NCBI RefSeq assembly: GCF_001941845.1
Contig: NZ_CP018870.1
Location: forward strand, 6,114,001 to 6,178,000
Direction of reading: 5' to 3'
Origin: Streptomyces sp. TN58
Lineage (GTDB): Bacteria > Actinomycetota > Actinomycetes > Streptomycetales > Streptomycetaceae
DNA: 64,000 nt
The notes beneath the pieces were generated by a model, which saw nothing but the letters and a program-made list of their open reading frames with translations, had not been told where the DNA came from and made no database searches. This document shows positions 29,593 to 38,294 of the stretch, in pieces (position 1 is the stretch's first letter; each line of letters begins with the position of its first letter). The position numbers were made by a program, and so were the translations under genes.

Positions 29593-29852
29593 ACCTCGAG
29601 AAGTCCGTTGACACCGCAGCGACGCTCGTTGCGGGACGAGGCATCCCGCGGCCTGCCGTCGCTGATGCGGGGGAGATCGTGGCGCGGATCGCCGTCGAAC
29701 GCGGCATCGCCCTGCCCGCCGACACCCCTGCCGCCACCCGGTCGGCATCGTCGGCGGCAGAACCGGCCCCGCCCCGTACCCCGGCCGTGCCGGATCCACG
29801 GGAGGCGGCGGAGCCGTCACTGTTGCGGCGGATCTTCCGCCGCGGTCGCTGA
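29593..29852 (+). pseudogene. 3' remnant of the gene interrupted by the ISL3 element
   Basis: After the target duplication the frame continues EKSVDTAATLVAGRGIPRPA to a stop at 29852, with an Ala/Pro-rich tail ending LLRRIFRRGR. About 85 residues remain, and the 5' portion is lost to the neighbouring insertion. I do not recognise the family. Confidence 0.5.
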
Positions 29853-29924
29853 ACCCCACTTCACCCATCGATACTGCACGATCGTTCATGGTCATCTCTT
29901 CGGTGTGCCTGCTGGCATCACGAG

Positions 29925-30174
29925 GTGCCCCACAACGCTCCCCATCCACGACTGCAGGCCTTCGGTTTCGCGGTCCGTGACGCCCGGGAGAGCTGCGGGA
30001 TGAGCATCGAAGCTCGCCGAAGCCGCCGACCTGTCCGCCCGCATGGTCATCGGCATCGAGCACGGCAAACGGAACCCGTCGCTGCTGACCATCCTCGCCC
30101 TGGCTCAGGGTCTGGGCGTCACTCCGGGCCGTCTGCTCGAATCCGCGACGCCCCGGCGGGAGCCTGGGGCATGA
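29925..30174 (+). pseudogene. XRE-family HTH regulator with frameshift
   Basis: GTG 29925 begins RLQAFGFAVRDARESCGMSIE. Near 30008-30012 the frame must change to read LAEAADLSARMVIGIEHGKR and NPSLLTILALAQGLGVTPGRL, a clear Cro/C1-type helix-turn-helix. The corrected protein is about 83 residues. Its stop overlaps the TniQ start at 30171 as ATGA, so regulator and TniQ were co-translated. It probably autoregulated the TniQ operon. A real lesion and a sequencing error are both possible. Confidence 0.7.
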
Positions 30175-31624
30175 GTCCACGTCGGCTCGCGCTCGTACCC
30201 GATCCCTATCCCGGCGAGTCCCTGCTGAGCTGGGGGGACGCACTCGCGCGGCTCAACCAGGTCTCCCGGACCGAGGCGCTGCGCATGGCGGGCCTGATCA
30301 ACTCAAGCACGGTGTCGGCCGTGTTCGGCTACCGCGTCAGTGACCGGTCGTGCGTGCGGTGAGCCAGAGCACCGGGGTGACGGGGCAGCAGCTGCGGAGC
30401 ATGACGCTCGCCCACTACGCCGGCAGCGCGCTGGAGCCGCTGCCGCCGGACGACGCGAAGGAGTACGGGGCCTGGGCCACGTGGCGGTACCGGCAGCGGA
30501 TGGTGCTGCCCAAGCACTCCAACGCCTGTCCGTCGTGCCTGCGGGAGAACGGTGGCCGCTGGCTCCTGAAGTGGCGGCTCGTCTGGTCGTTCGCGTGCGT
30601 ACGGCACCAGAGGTACCTGATCTCGCAGTGCTCCGGCTGCGGTTCCGCCCTGCACCGGGTGTGGCCCGGGGATCCGCAGTCCTGGATCTGTCCCGGAGCC
30701 TCCCGGGGGCTGGGGCTGCGTACGCCGGCACAGCCGTGCGGGCGCGACATCCCCCGCATGCGGGGCAAGCCGGTCCGCGACACCTCGCTCCTGGCCTGCC
30801 AGCGGCACATCGACCGCCTGCTCGACGGCCCGCACACCACGGCGACAGAGGAGACACGGGACGTCCTCGGGGCGCTGTACCGCTCGATGCAGGACGCGTG
30901 GTCGCCGGTACGGCCCCTTCGGCTGCCCGCGACCGACGAGGCGGTCCACCGGGCCTGGGACCGCTATCTCGCGCCCGGCGGAAGCGGCGAGCGGAACCGC
31001 CCTCTGCTCGTGGCCGCCGCCGTCAAGATCGCCACCGAGGCCGGTCCCGACACCGCCGATGGCGAGACGGGCGCAAGCGGACACGCACGGCCGAACTGGG
31101 GCGCCAGGCGGTCCGGGCAGCGGGGCGAGGTCGAACTGGCCGCGAACCGGTTCGGCGGCCGCTGCCGTCACAGCGGCTGCTTGGCCTGGGTGCCGGCCGG
31201 GCACGGCGTCGTGCTGGGCGACACCGATGGCTGGGACACCTACTGCCCGCGGCACGCGCAGGCGTTCACCCGTCGGGCTCGGTCCCGCGAGCACACCGGG
31301 CCGGACGCCTTTACCGAGCCGTGCCTGAGGTTCCTCGACGCGCGCCTGCGTGAGGAGGAACAGCGTCTGGGCGAGGAGGACGACGATCTGCTCCGGCAGC
31401 GGATCGAGGCCCAGCGGCTGATTCTGGATGCCTGCACGGCCACCGTTGCCCGTACACGCGAGGGCAGGTCCCTGCGGTACGCCGTACGGTGCCTGCTGCT
31501 GCCCTACGCGGGCCATCCGGACTTCCGTGTGACGTGGCTGCCCCGCCAGGGCGAGAACCCGGCGCGCTCCCTCGTGGAGAGCGTGGCCGGGGAAGAGGGA
31601 CGGGGAGGGACGGGCCGTGGCTGA
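30171..31624 (+). pseudogene. tniQ: TniQ family protein 1, split by a one-base frameshift
   Basis: ATG 30171 reads the TniQ N-terminus (LVPDPYPGESLLSWGDALAR). The frame stops at 30362. A second frame from 30350 continues RAVSQSTGVTGQQLRSMTLA, the zinc-ribbon region ACPSC...FACVRH...CSGCGSAL, and a long C-terminal half to 31624. Adding one G to the GG at 30346-30347 restores VSDRVVRAVSQSTGV and a 484-codon protein. TniQ proteins select target sites for Tn7/Tn5053-type transposases and for CRISPR-associated transposons. Upstream it overlaps an XRE regulator; downstream it overlaps tniQ2 by eight bases. The C-terminal segment FGGRCRHSGCLAW...YCPRH adds another Cys/His cluster. Confidence 0.78.
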
Positions 31625-32561
31625 GGAGGAGCCGGTCCGGCGGCTCGGGGTGGTTCCGGCCCCGTTCCCGGGGGAGGCGTTCGTCAGTTGGGTCGACACG
31701 GTCGCGGCGAGTCTGCGGGTGTCGCGGGCGGCGGCCCTGCGGACCCTGGGACTGCAGGGCAGCGCGAGTTTCAGCACCCACCAGTTCCATCTGAGCCCGG
31801 AGCAGTTGGAAGGCCTGCGGCGGCGTACGGGTCTGAGGCCGGCGCAGGTGGAGCGGATGCTGTTCGCCTTCTACGCGCCGACGGCGCTGCCGCAGCTCGT
31901 TGCGGACGACGGGCGCGTCGGTCAGGGTGCGCGCGTGAGCCAGTTGTGGCTGCGCCGCGATCACTCGGATGCGTGTCCGCTGTGCGTCGAGGCGTCGGGC
32001 GGCCGGTGGCTGCTCAGCTGGCGGCTGAGGTGGACTTTTCTGTGCGCGGACCACCTGGTGTATCTGGTGGACCGCTGTCCGCGCTGCGGCCTCAGGTTGT
32101 ACTGGCGTCTGGAGGCGACCGGCGCCGGACAGCGCACGCACTGCGTGCGCCCAGCGGTGCGGAACGGCCGTGGCGGACGGCGCTTCGGTGCGACGTGCGG
32201 GTTCCCGGTGGCGGAGATGCCGGCGCTTCCGGTGGGCGACGAGGAGGCCGTTCACGTCCAGCGCCGTGTCCAGGCGCTGCTGACCCCCGCCGACGTCTCG
32301 TACAACGAGACCTCGCGTCGCCTGCTGCAGCAGCTCGTCCTGATCATCCGCGACGTCACACACCGCAAGACGCTGGCCGGTCTGCTCGACCGGATGGAGG
32401 GCCCTGTCATCGACGCCGTGCACGAGACACGGGGGCAGCCGTGGCAGCCGCCGTTGTCGTGGACGCTGGAGAACGGGACGCCTGCCGCGGTGTCCGCCCT
32501 CGTGCGCATCGCAGCCCGGTCCGTGCGGTGGGACACGCCCGGGGCGGGGCCTCCTGGCTGA
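31617..32561 (+). CDS. tniQ: TniQ family protein 2
   Basis: GTG 31617 overlaps the end of tniQ1, with GGGGAGGG upstream. The 314-residue protein has the TniQ opening VVPAPFPGEAFVSWVDTVAA, a helical segment, and the paired zinc ligands ACPLC...FLCADH...CPRCGLRL. It lacks the extra C-terminal domain of copy 1. Family knowledge: TniQ bridges the target DNA and the transposition ATPase. No TnsB/TniA or TnsC/TniB gene is adjacent; the only DDE transposase plus AAA+ pair nearby is the broken IS21 set. Confidence 0.85.
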   Translation: MAEEEPVRRLGVVPAPFPGEAFVSWVDTVAASLRVSRAAALRTLGLQGSASFSTHQFHLSPEQLEGLRRRTGLRPAQVERMLFAFYAPTALPQLVADDGRVGQGARVSQLWLRRDHSDACPLCVEASGGRWLLSWRLRWTFLCADHLVYLVDRCPRCGLRLYWRLEATGAGQRTHCVRPAVRNGRGGRRFGATCGFPVAEMPALPVGDEEAVHVQRRVQALLTPADVSYNETSRRLLQQLVLIIRDVTHRKTLAGLLDRMEGPVIDAVHETRGQPWQPPLSWTLENGTPAAVSALVRIAARSVRWDTPGAGPPG

Positions 32562-32633
32562 CGGACCGGCCTCAACCACGAGGGCCAGGTGGTCCGTTTC
32601 GCCGGGGCCACGGTTTTCGTCATCGAGCGGGGC

Positions 32634-33581
32634 TCAGGTGAAACGCCGGGGGATGAGGTCTGCGGCGGCCGGCGCGATGACGTGATCCGCGTGTGCGGGG
32701 CACAGGATCTGTGTCTTCACCACGTGGCCCTGGCCGGGCGGTACCCAGGCCGCGCAGGCGATCGCGCGGCACGTACCACCGAAGCGGTTGGCCGGCGGTG
32801 CGCTGGTGCACGGGGAACGGAGTCCGTCGGCGGACCACGAGGCCGTGTCGGCCTGTGTGCGGGTGTCCTGGGAGGCGGCGAGGCCGCCCGCCGTCGCGAT
32901 CTTGATGAGAGCGGCCGTCAGCAGTGGATCGTTCTGGTACCACAGGGCCCCGCCATGGCCGTGCCAGCGCCGGTGGAGGACGGCGTCGGTGTCCGGAAGC
33001 GGCGGGGCGTCGTCGTAGCCGATGCGGATGTCCTCCAGTGCCACGTGCAGCGACTGGAGGATGTCCCGGCCGCCGTCACCGTGCGGGTGGTCGACGAGGT
33101 GGTCGAGGCGGCGCTGGCATTGGAGCAGATGCGGGTCGGACAGCCGGGGAGGACGCATGCGGGAGATCGCCCGGAGGCAGACGCGCCCTGGGTTGCTTCG
33201 CTCGTACTGGCCGCACACGACCGCGTCCGCCGGGCCGGGGCCGAGTCGGTGCAGAGCGTTGCCGCAGCCGCGGCAGGCGCCGAGGAGATAGACGCGGTGG
33301 CGGGCGCAGGCGAAGGACCAGACAAGACGCCACCGCAGCAGCCAGCGCCCGCCGCTCTCGCGCAGACACGCCGGGCACGCGCGCGACCGTGCGGGCAGGG
33401 CGAGACGGAGACGGGCCACCCAGACGGCGGCGGTCCGCCAGTGCGGGGGAGAGGGAAACGCGGGCAGAACACCGTCGGCGTAGTGCGCGAGCGTCATCCC
33501 CTCGGCGACCACCCCGACGAGCCGATTGTCTGCGTAGCCCCTATTTCCGATCGCGACGCGAGGGCAACTCCAGCGGAGCAA
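32634..33581 (-). CDS. tniQ: TniQ family protein 3, probably 5'-truncated
   Basis: On the opposite strand and convergent with tniQ2 is a third TniQ-like frame of up to 315 residues. It has EGMTLAHYADG, ACPACLRESGGRW, FACARH, CRGCGNAL and a C-terminal FGGTCRAIACAAWVPP...CPAH cluster closely paralleling copy 1. The PxPGES..SW opening is missing. The first codons (TTG 33581) are not protein-like, so the true start is unclear and the gene is probably an N-terminally truncated relic. Similarity to tniQ1 suggests an inverted duplication. Confidence 0.7.
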   Translation of the reverse strand: MLRWSCPRVAIGNRGYADNRLVGVVAEGMTLAHYADGVLPAFPSPPHWRTAAVWVARLRLALPARSRACPACLRESGGRWLLRWRLVWSFACARHRVYLLGACRGCGNALHRLGPGPADAVVCGQYERSNPGRVCLRAISRMRPPRLSDPHLLQCQRRLDHLVDHPHGDGGRDILQSLHVALEDIRIGYDDAPPLPDTDAVLHRRWHGHGGALWYQNDPLLTAALIKIATAGGLAASQDTRTQADTASWSADGLRSPCTSAPPANRFGGTCRAIACAAWVPPGQGHVVKTQILCPAHADHVIAPAAADLIPRRFT

Positions 33582-33735
33582 AGCTCACTTGCTGTTCGCG
33601 ATGCCCCGCCCCAACCGATCACGGTTGCGGGTCGGCGGCAGGCGCGCGGCTGCGCTTGACTGGCCGGCACCTCGCCCGGGCTCGTGCGCCGCCAGCCTAC
33701 GCAAGCGGCGAGGCGCCGAGGACGTATAGCCCATG

Positions 33736-33761
33736 AACCCCGGTTAGCCAAACCGGGGGTT
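33736..33761. terminator. Hairpin AACCCCGGTT / AACCGGGGGTT
   Basis: A near-perfect 10-bp stem (one extra G) with a five-base loop and some T residues after it on the plus strand. The function is unproven. It could terminate transcription entering from either side. Confidence 0.4.
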
Positions 33762-34087
33762 CTCTGGACCCTTGAAGTGGTTCGCCTCGCCACAAGGTGG
33801 TGGCGACGTGAACTCCCTGATGGCTGTCCGCTATCCGTCTGGTCCTGCTGTGGTAGCGGGCTGCGCGCGGTAGCGCGGCGGTGCCGCAGGGATCCGCTCA
33901 AGCCAACCTGCTGGAAGGTACTCCAAGCGTCTATGTCAGAGCACTGCCCCAGTCGCGCCCCCAAACGCCGAGTAGCACCGGTTATTCGGGCTGATTGGCG
34001 GCCGCGCGACTTCAATCACCTAGAGCGCCGGCGTCTGGCCGACATCATCTTCGGTGTCGAGGTTTCGCAGGGAGAAGAATCGATCGA

Positions 34088-34106
34088 GAGTCAAGTTGAT
34101 TGACTC
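34088..34106. promoter_or_regulatory. Operator-like inverted repeat upstream of the recombinase
   Basis: GAGTCAA / TTGACTC are perfect 7-bp arms around a 5-base spacer, ending 45 bases before the GTG at 34152. The size and place fit a dimeric repressor site controlling the recombinase. Inferred from symmetry only. Confidence 0.4.
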
Positions 34107-34151
34107 GGGGGAAGATCGTTGGTCGGATTCTCGTGACCCCAAGGAGAGAGT

Positions 34152-36140
34152 GTGAGAACGAGACATCTGCCCCGAGCTGAGAGACGTCGCAAGCTGCGCG
34201 TCGCCATCTATCTCCGAGTGTCCACCGCAAAGCAGCTTCGGGGGTACGGGCTCAACGTCCAGTTCGACCAGCGCATAGCCTGGCTCGACTATAAGATCGG
34301 GAAGGGAGAGTACACCTACGAGGTCTACACGGACGGCGGCGTCTCCGGAAAGCTGTCCAGCCGGCCCGACCTGACCGCGCTGAACGCGGACATTGCTGAC
34401 GGCCAGTACGACCTCGTCATCTTCGGCAAGTTGGACCGCATCGGCCGCACGATGAAGGACATCCACCGCTGGGTGTATGACACCACTGACCGCGGCGTGC
34501 GCGTAGCGACGGCTGACGGCCGCATCGACAGCGAAGACGAGATGTTCGGAATCCAGCTCAGCCTCCTCGCATACATGGCCGAGCTGGAACACGCAATGAT
34601 CCTGGACCGCACGATGGGCGGCCGCGAGAAGAAGCTGGAGGCCGGCGGGTGGCCGGGAGGCGTCGCACCCTTCTGGCTCGAGCTACCGCCCAAGGGCGTC
34701 ATCGGCCCGCCGACCCTGCGGGAGCAAGGCGTTGAGCTCCTTGATCGCGCGGCCTGTCTGCTGGTCGACGAATGCAACGCGGAGGATGCCGCGAGGGGCC
34801 TCAACGCGCTTGGTTACACCACCCCCCGCGGGGTGCCTTGGACCGGAGCGAACCTCATCCGAGTGTTCATGCAGACAGCCCTTGATGGGTACATCATCTA
34901 CCGCAACACCGAGCGGGGCAGTGCTGTGCGGCTGGCTCCGGACGGGAAGCCTCTCTATGGGGACACCGTACGAATACCGGTTCCCACTCCGTTGCCGGCT
35001 GAGCGTGTCGCTGAGGTCCGCAAGGCGATTGCACGGCGCTCCTTTGTCAAGAGTGAGCAAAGGGACTACGTCCTCTCCACGCGGGTTCAGGCTCTCTGCG
35101 GGAGTCACTACGTCGGAACCCATAGGGAAGCGCGGGATCGAACCACCTACAGGTGTGGGGCATCGGCTGGAGAACCCGTGCTCCTGTCAAGAGATTCTTG
35201 CGGAACCTCTAGAGAGAGTGGTTTGGAAAGAGGTTGCCAGTACCTTGGGGGATCAGGAAAAGCTTCGAAGGCTCGCTGAAGAATGGATTGGTGAGATTCC
35301 TAATCGTTCCCGATCGTACCGTGAGCGCATTGCGGAGCTTGACGAGCAGATCGACAGGAATCAGCGAATGCGAAAAAAGAAGCTAGTCGCCCTCGCTGCT
35401 GCGATGGCAGCCGACGAAAGTGACGATGACGAGACCGAAGAGGAGATCAGGGCCACAATTGAGGAAGTAAGACAGGAACTCAAGGATAAGGAACAGAAGC
35501 TCCGAAAGATGCGTGACGATACGTTGGATTGGCTGCTCGAAGCGGAGCAACAGGAGGCGCGGGCCAATGAAATCCTGGACTTGGCCCTTCAGGCGCGGCC
35601 CAAGCTGGACGTGCTTCCGGCGGAGAAGAAGCGTGACCTGCTGGAGCTACTGGACGTGCAGGTCGTCGTGACCAGCGATGTCCCGGGCGCTCTGCGAGGC
35701 GGAAGCTGCGCCTTCGAGGAGTGGTTCCATCGGGAGGGGCGGTTGGTGCCGCCCCAACTGACGGAGGACCAGTGGGCGCAGGTCGAGGCCCTGTTCCCCC
35801 GGCCGAAGAAGCAGACGCGGGTCGTTCCCCCTCGCGTGGCGTTCGAGGCGTCGCTGTACAAGGCTCGGCACGGCTTGATGTGGAAGGACCTGCCGGACGA
35901 GATCACGCTGGGGCACCGGCCCCAGAGCCTCTACCAAAAGGCGCTTGGGTACCTCAAAACCGGAGTATGGGAGAGAGCGGTCCTGGCTCTGGGCGAGTGT
36001 GCAGGTTCGCCGGTGCCGCCCCTGTACGGGCTGCCTGACCTGCATATAACCGGAACCTTCGACCCGCGCCTTAGTGGTCCGCCCCGGGGCGGCGTGACCA
36101 GCGAAGATGCTGCGGGCCCTGAGGGCGCACCCGCACTTGC
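34152..36140 (+). pseudogene. Large serine recombinase (integrase), one-base frameshift
   Basis: GTG 34152 follows AAGGAGAG. The resolvase domain has AIYLRVSTAKQ with catalytic Ser24, then KLDRIGRT and AYMAELEHAMILDRTMGG. The recombinase and zinc-ribbon parts follow (LCGSHYVG...TYRCG). At 35157-35160 a GGGG run breaks the frame. Dropping one G gives YRCGHRLENPCSCQEILAE, restoring the second zinc pair, a long Glu/Arg-rich coiled coil, and then a C-terminal segment resembling an IS5-type DUF4096 domain (LTEDQWAQVEALFP, MWKDLP). The corrected frame has no stop before the junction near 36140 and reads on into hydA DNA to 36234. Such enzymes integrate phages and integrative elements. As sequenced, the protein would end at 35279 without its coiled coil. 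Confidence 0.85.
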
Positions 36141-36152
36141 ATCAAACTGTTC
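36136..36152. other. Putative attR: recombinase end fused to hydA
   Basis: Sequence left of about 36140 belongs to the recombinase gene. From about 36141 it is in-frame hydantoinase coding sequence (IKLFMAYPGVF). The abrupt change next to a serine recombinase gene is how the right attachment site of an integrated element looks. The core is inferred to lie within ATCAAACTGTTC. The matching attL and hydA 5' part are outside the window. Confidence 0.65.
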
Positions 36153-37079
36153 ATGGCCTACCCGGGCGTCTTCTACAGCGACGACGGGCAGATCCTGCGC
36201 GCCATGCAGCGCGGCGCCTCCAACGGCGGACTGATCATGATGCACGCCGAGAACGGCATCGCGATCGACGTCCTCGTCGAACAGGCCCTGGCCCGCGGCG
36301 AGACCGACCCCCGCCACCACGGCGAGGTCCGCAAGGTGCTGCTGGAAGCCGAGGCCACCCACCGCGCCATCCAGCTCGCCCGGGTCGCCGGCTCCCCGCT
36401 GTACGTCGTGCACGTCTCGGCGCAGGAAGCGGTCGCCGAAATCGCCGCGGCCCGGGACAAGGGCCTGCCGGTCTTCGGGGAGACCTGCCCGCAGTACCTC
36501 TTCCTGTCCACCGACAACCTGGCGGAGCCCGACTTCCAGGGCGCCAAGTACGTCTGCTCCACCCCGCTGCGGCCGCGCGAACACCAGGCCGCACTGTGGC
36601 GGGGGCTGCGCACCGACGACCTCCAGGTCGTCTCCACCGACCACTGCCCCTTCTGCTTCCGCGGCCAGAAGGAGCTCGGCCGGGGCGACTTCTCGAAGAT
36701 CCCCAACGGTCTGCCGGGCGTGGAGAACCGGATGGACCTCCTCCACCAGGCCGTGGTGGACGGGCACATCAGCCGCCGCAGGTGGATCGAGATCGCCTGC
36801 GCGACCCCGGCCCGCATGTTCGGCCTCTATCCCAGGAAGGGCACCATCGCGCCGGGCGCCGACGCCGACATCGTCCTCTACGATCCGCACGCCGAGCAGG
36901 TCATCTCCGCCGAGACGCACCACATGAACGTGGACTACTCGGCGTACGAGGGCAGGCGGATCACCGGACGCGTCGACACCGTCCTCTCGCGCGGCGAACT
37001 CGTCGTCGACCGGCGCGAGTACACCGGCCGGGCCGGCCACGGGGCCTTCGTCCACCGCTCCACCTGCCAGTACCTGTAA
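36141..37079 (+). pseudogene. hydA: 3' fragment of D-hydantoinase/dihydropyrimidinase
   Basis: About 312 of the usual 460 or so residues remain. The fragment starts at IKLFMAY, whose Lys (codon 36144-36146) is the carboxylated metal-bridging lysine of the family. It also retains the metal/substrate positions MHAEN, VVHVS and VSTDHCPF, and the C-terminal amidohydrolase barrel end (IAPGADADIVLYDP). The first 150 or so residues, including the HxH zinc ligands, are missing, so the fragment cannot be active. Hydantoinase hydrolyses cyclic ureides in pyrimidine breakdown. The next gene is the LLM protein usually found beside hydA in actinobacteria. Confidence 0.88.
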
Positions 37080-37099
37080 GAGCGTCAAGGAGCCGCCCG

Positions 37100-38116
37100 A
37101 TGGACTTCGGCCTCGTCCTGCAAACAGACCCGCCCGCCTCCCAGGTCGTCAGCCTGATGAAGCGGGCCGAGCGCAACGGCTTCCGCTACGGCTGGACCTT
37201 CGACTCCGCCGTGCTGTGGCAGGAGCCGTTCGTCATCTACAGCCAGATCCTCGCCAACACGCAGAAGCTGCACGTCGGCCCGATGGTGACCAACCCGGGC
37301 ACCCGCACCTGGGAGGTCACCGCCTCCACCTTCGCCACCCTCAACGACATGTACGGCAACCGCACCGTCTGCGGCATCGGCCGCGGCGACTCCGCGATGC
37401 GGGTCGCCGGCCGGGCCCCCAACACCCTGGCCCGGCTCGGCGAGGCCATCGAGGTCATCCGCGACCTCGCCGAGGGCCGCGAGGCGTCCGTCGACGGCAA
37501 CCCCATCCGCATCCCCTGGATCAAGGACGGGAAACTGCCCGTCTGGATGGCCGCGTACGGGCCGAAGGCCCTCGCCCTCACCGGTCAGAAGGCCGACGGC
37601 TTCATCCTCCAGCTCGCCGACCTCTACCTGACCGAGTGGATGGTCAAGGCCGTACGGCAGGCCGCGACCGAGGCGGGCCGCGACCCGGCGTCCCTCACCA
37701 TCTGCGTGGCGGCCCCCGCCTACGTCACGGCCGACGCCTCCGCCGAGGCCCTGGCCCACGCCCGCGACCAGTGCCGCTGGTTCGGCGGCATGGTCGGCAA
37801 CCACGTCGCCGACCTCGTCTCCCGTTACGGCGAGCACTCCGGCATGGTCCCGGACGAGCTCACCGAATACGTCAAGGCCCGCCAGGGCTACGACTACAGC
37901 CACCACGGCCGCGCCGGGAACCCGTCCACCGACTTCGTCCCCGACGAGATCGTCGACCGGTTCTGCCTGCTGGGCCCGGCCGAGGCGCACATCGGGAAAC
38001 TCCGCGCCCTGCGCGACCTGGGCGTCGACCAGTTCGCCGTCTACGACATGCACGACGCACGGGAGGCCACCATCGACGCGTACGGCTCCCACATCATCCC
38101 GGAGCTGCGCGACTGA
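37100..38116 (+). CDS. LLM-class F420-dependent oxidoreductase (hydA-associated, TIGR03842-like)
   Basis: ATG 37100 follows AAGGAG. The 338-residue luciferase-like TIM barrel begins MDFGLVLQTDPPASQVVSLM and has the F420/FMN-binding regions VGPMVTNPGTRTWEVTAS and CGIGRGDSAMRV, plus WMAAYGPKALALTGQKADG. Its immediate placement after the hydantoinase matches the known family of LLM proteins that accompany dihydropyrimidinase. It probably takes part in an oxidative step of the same catabolic route. The start is 20 bases after the hydA stop. Loss of the hydA promoter by integration may leave it without its original transcript. Confidence 0.88.
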   Translation: MDFGLVLQTDPPASQVVSLMKRAERNGFRYGWTFDSAVLWQEPFVIYSQILANTQKLHVGPMVTNPGTRTWEVTASTFATLNDMYGNRTVCGIGRGDSAMRVAGRAPNTLARLGEAIEVIRDLAEGREASVDGNPIRIPWIKDGKLPVWMAAYGPKALALTGQKADGFILQLADLYLTEWMVKAVRQAATEAGRDPASLTICVAAPAYVTADASAEALAHARDQCRWFGGMVGNHVADLVSRYGEHSGMVPDELTEYVKARQGYDYSHHGRAGNPSTDFVPDEIVDRFCLLGPAEAHIGKLRALRDLGVDQFAVYDMHDAREATIDAYGSHIIPELRD

Positions 38117-38294
38117 CCCCGCCGCCGCGGGCGGGGCTCCACCAGGCCCCGCCCACGGCTCCCGCCGCCCCCGGACACCCGCGGCCGGTCACCGGCAGAC
38201 CGAACTCCCCGTACGCGATGATGTGTCCGAGCGGGACCAGACGCGAACGCGCGGCATCGCCACCAGCGGTGCCCGGGGGCCAGGGGGAGAGCCG

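Larger units (their letters stand above)
33582..34151. other. 570-bp region without a convincing gene
   Basis: Frames are open here but the translations are Arg/Ser/Trp-rich and show no domain. The region lies between the truncated TniQ3 and the recombinase. It contains a hairpin at 33736-33761 and an operator-like inverted repeat at 34088-34106. It is less GC-rich toward the recombinase. Confidence 0.5.

Noticed and set aside
33720..33765. Possible tRNA gene or tRNA-end attachment site
   Set aside because: Only one hairpin is present; there is no cloverleaf or CCA-type end.
33684..34103. Plus-strand frame of 139 codons before the recombinase
   Set aside because: Composition is not protein-like and no ribosome site is evident. 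The region looks intergenic.
35740..36060. Separate IS5-family transposase fragment
   Set aside because: The DUF4096-like segment is in frame with the corrected recombinase, with no stop or terminal repeat between them, so it is described as part of that gene.
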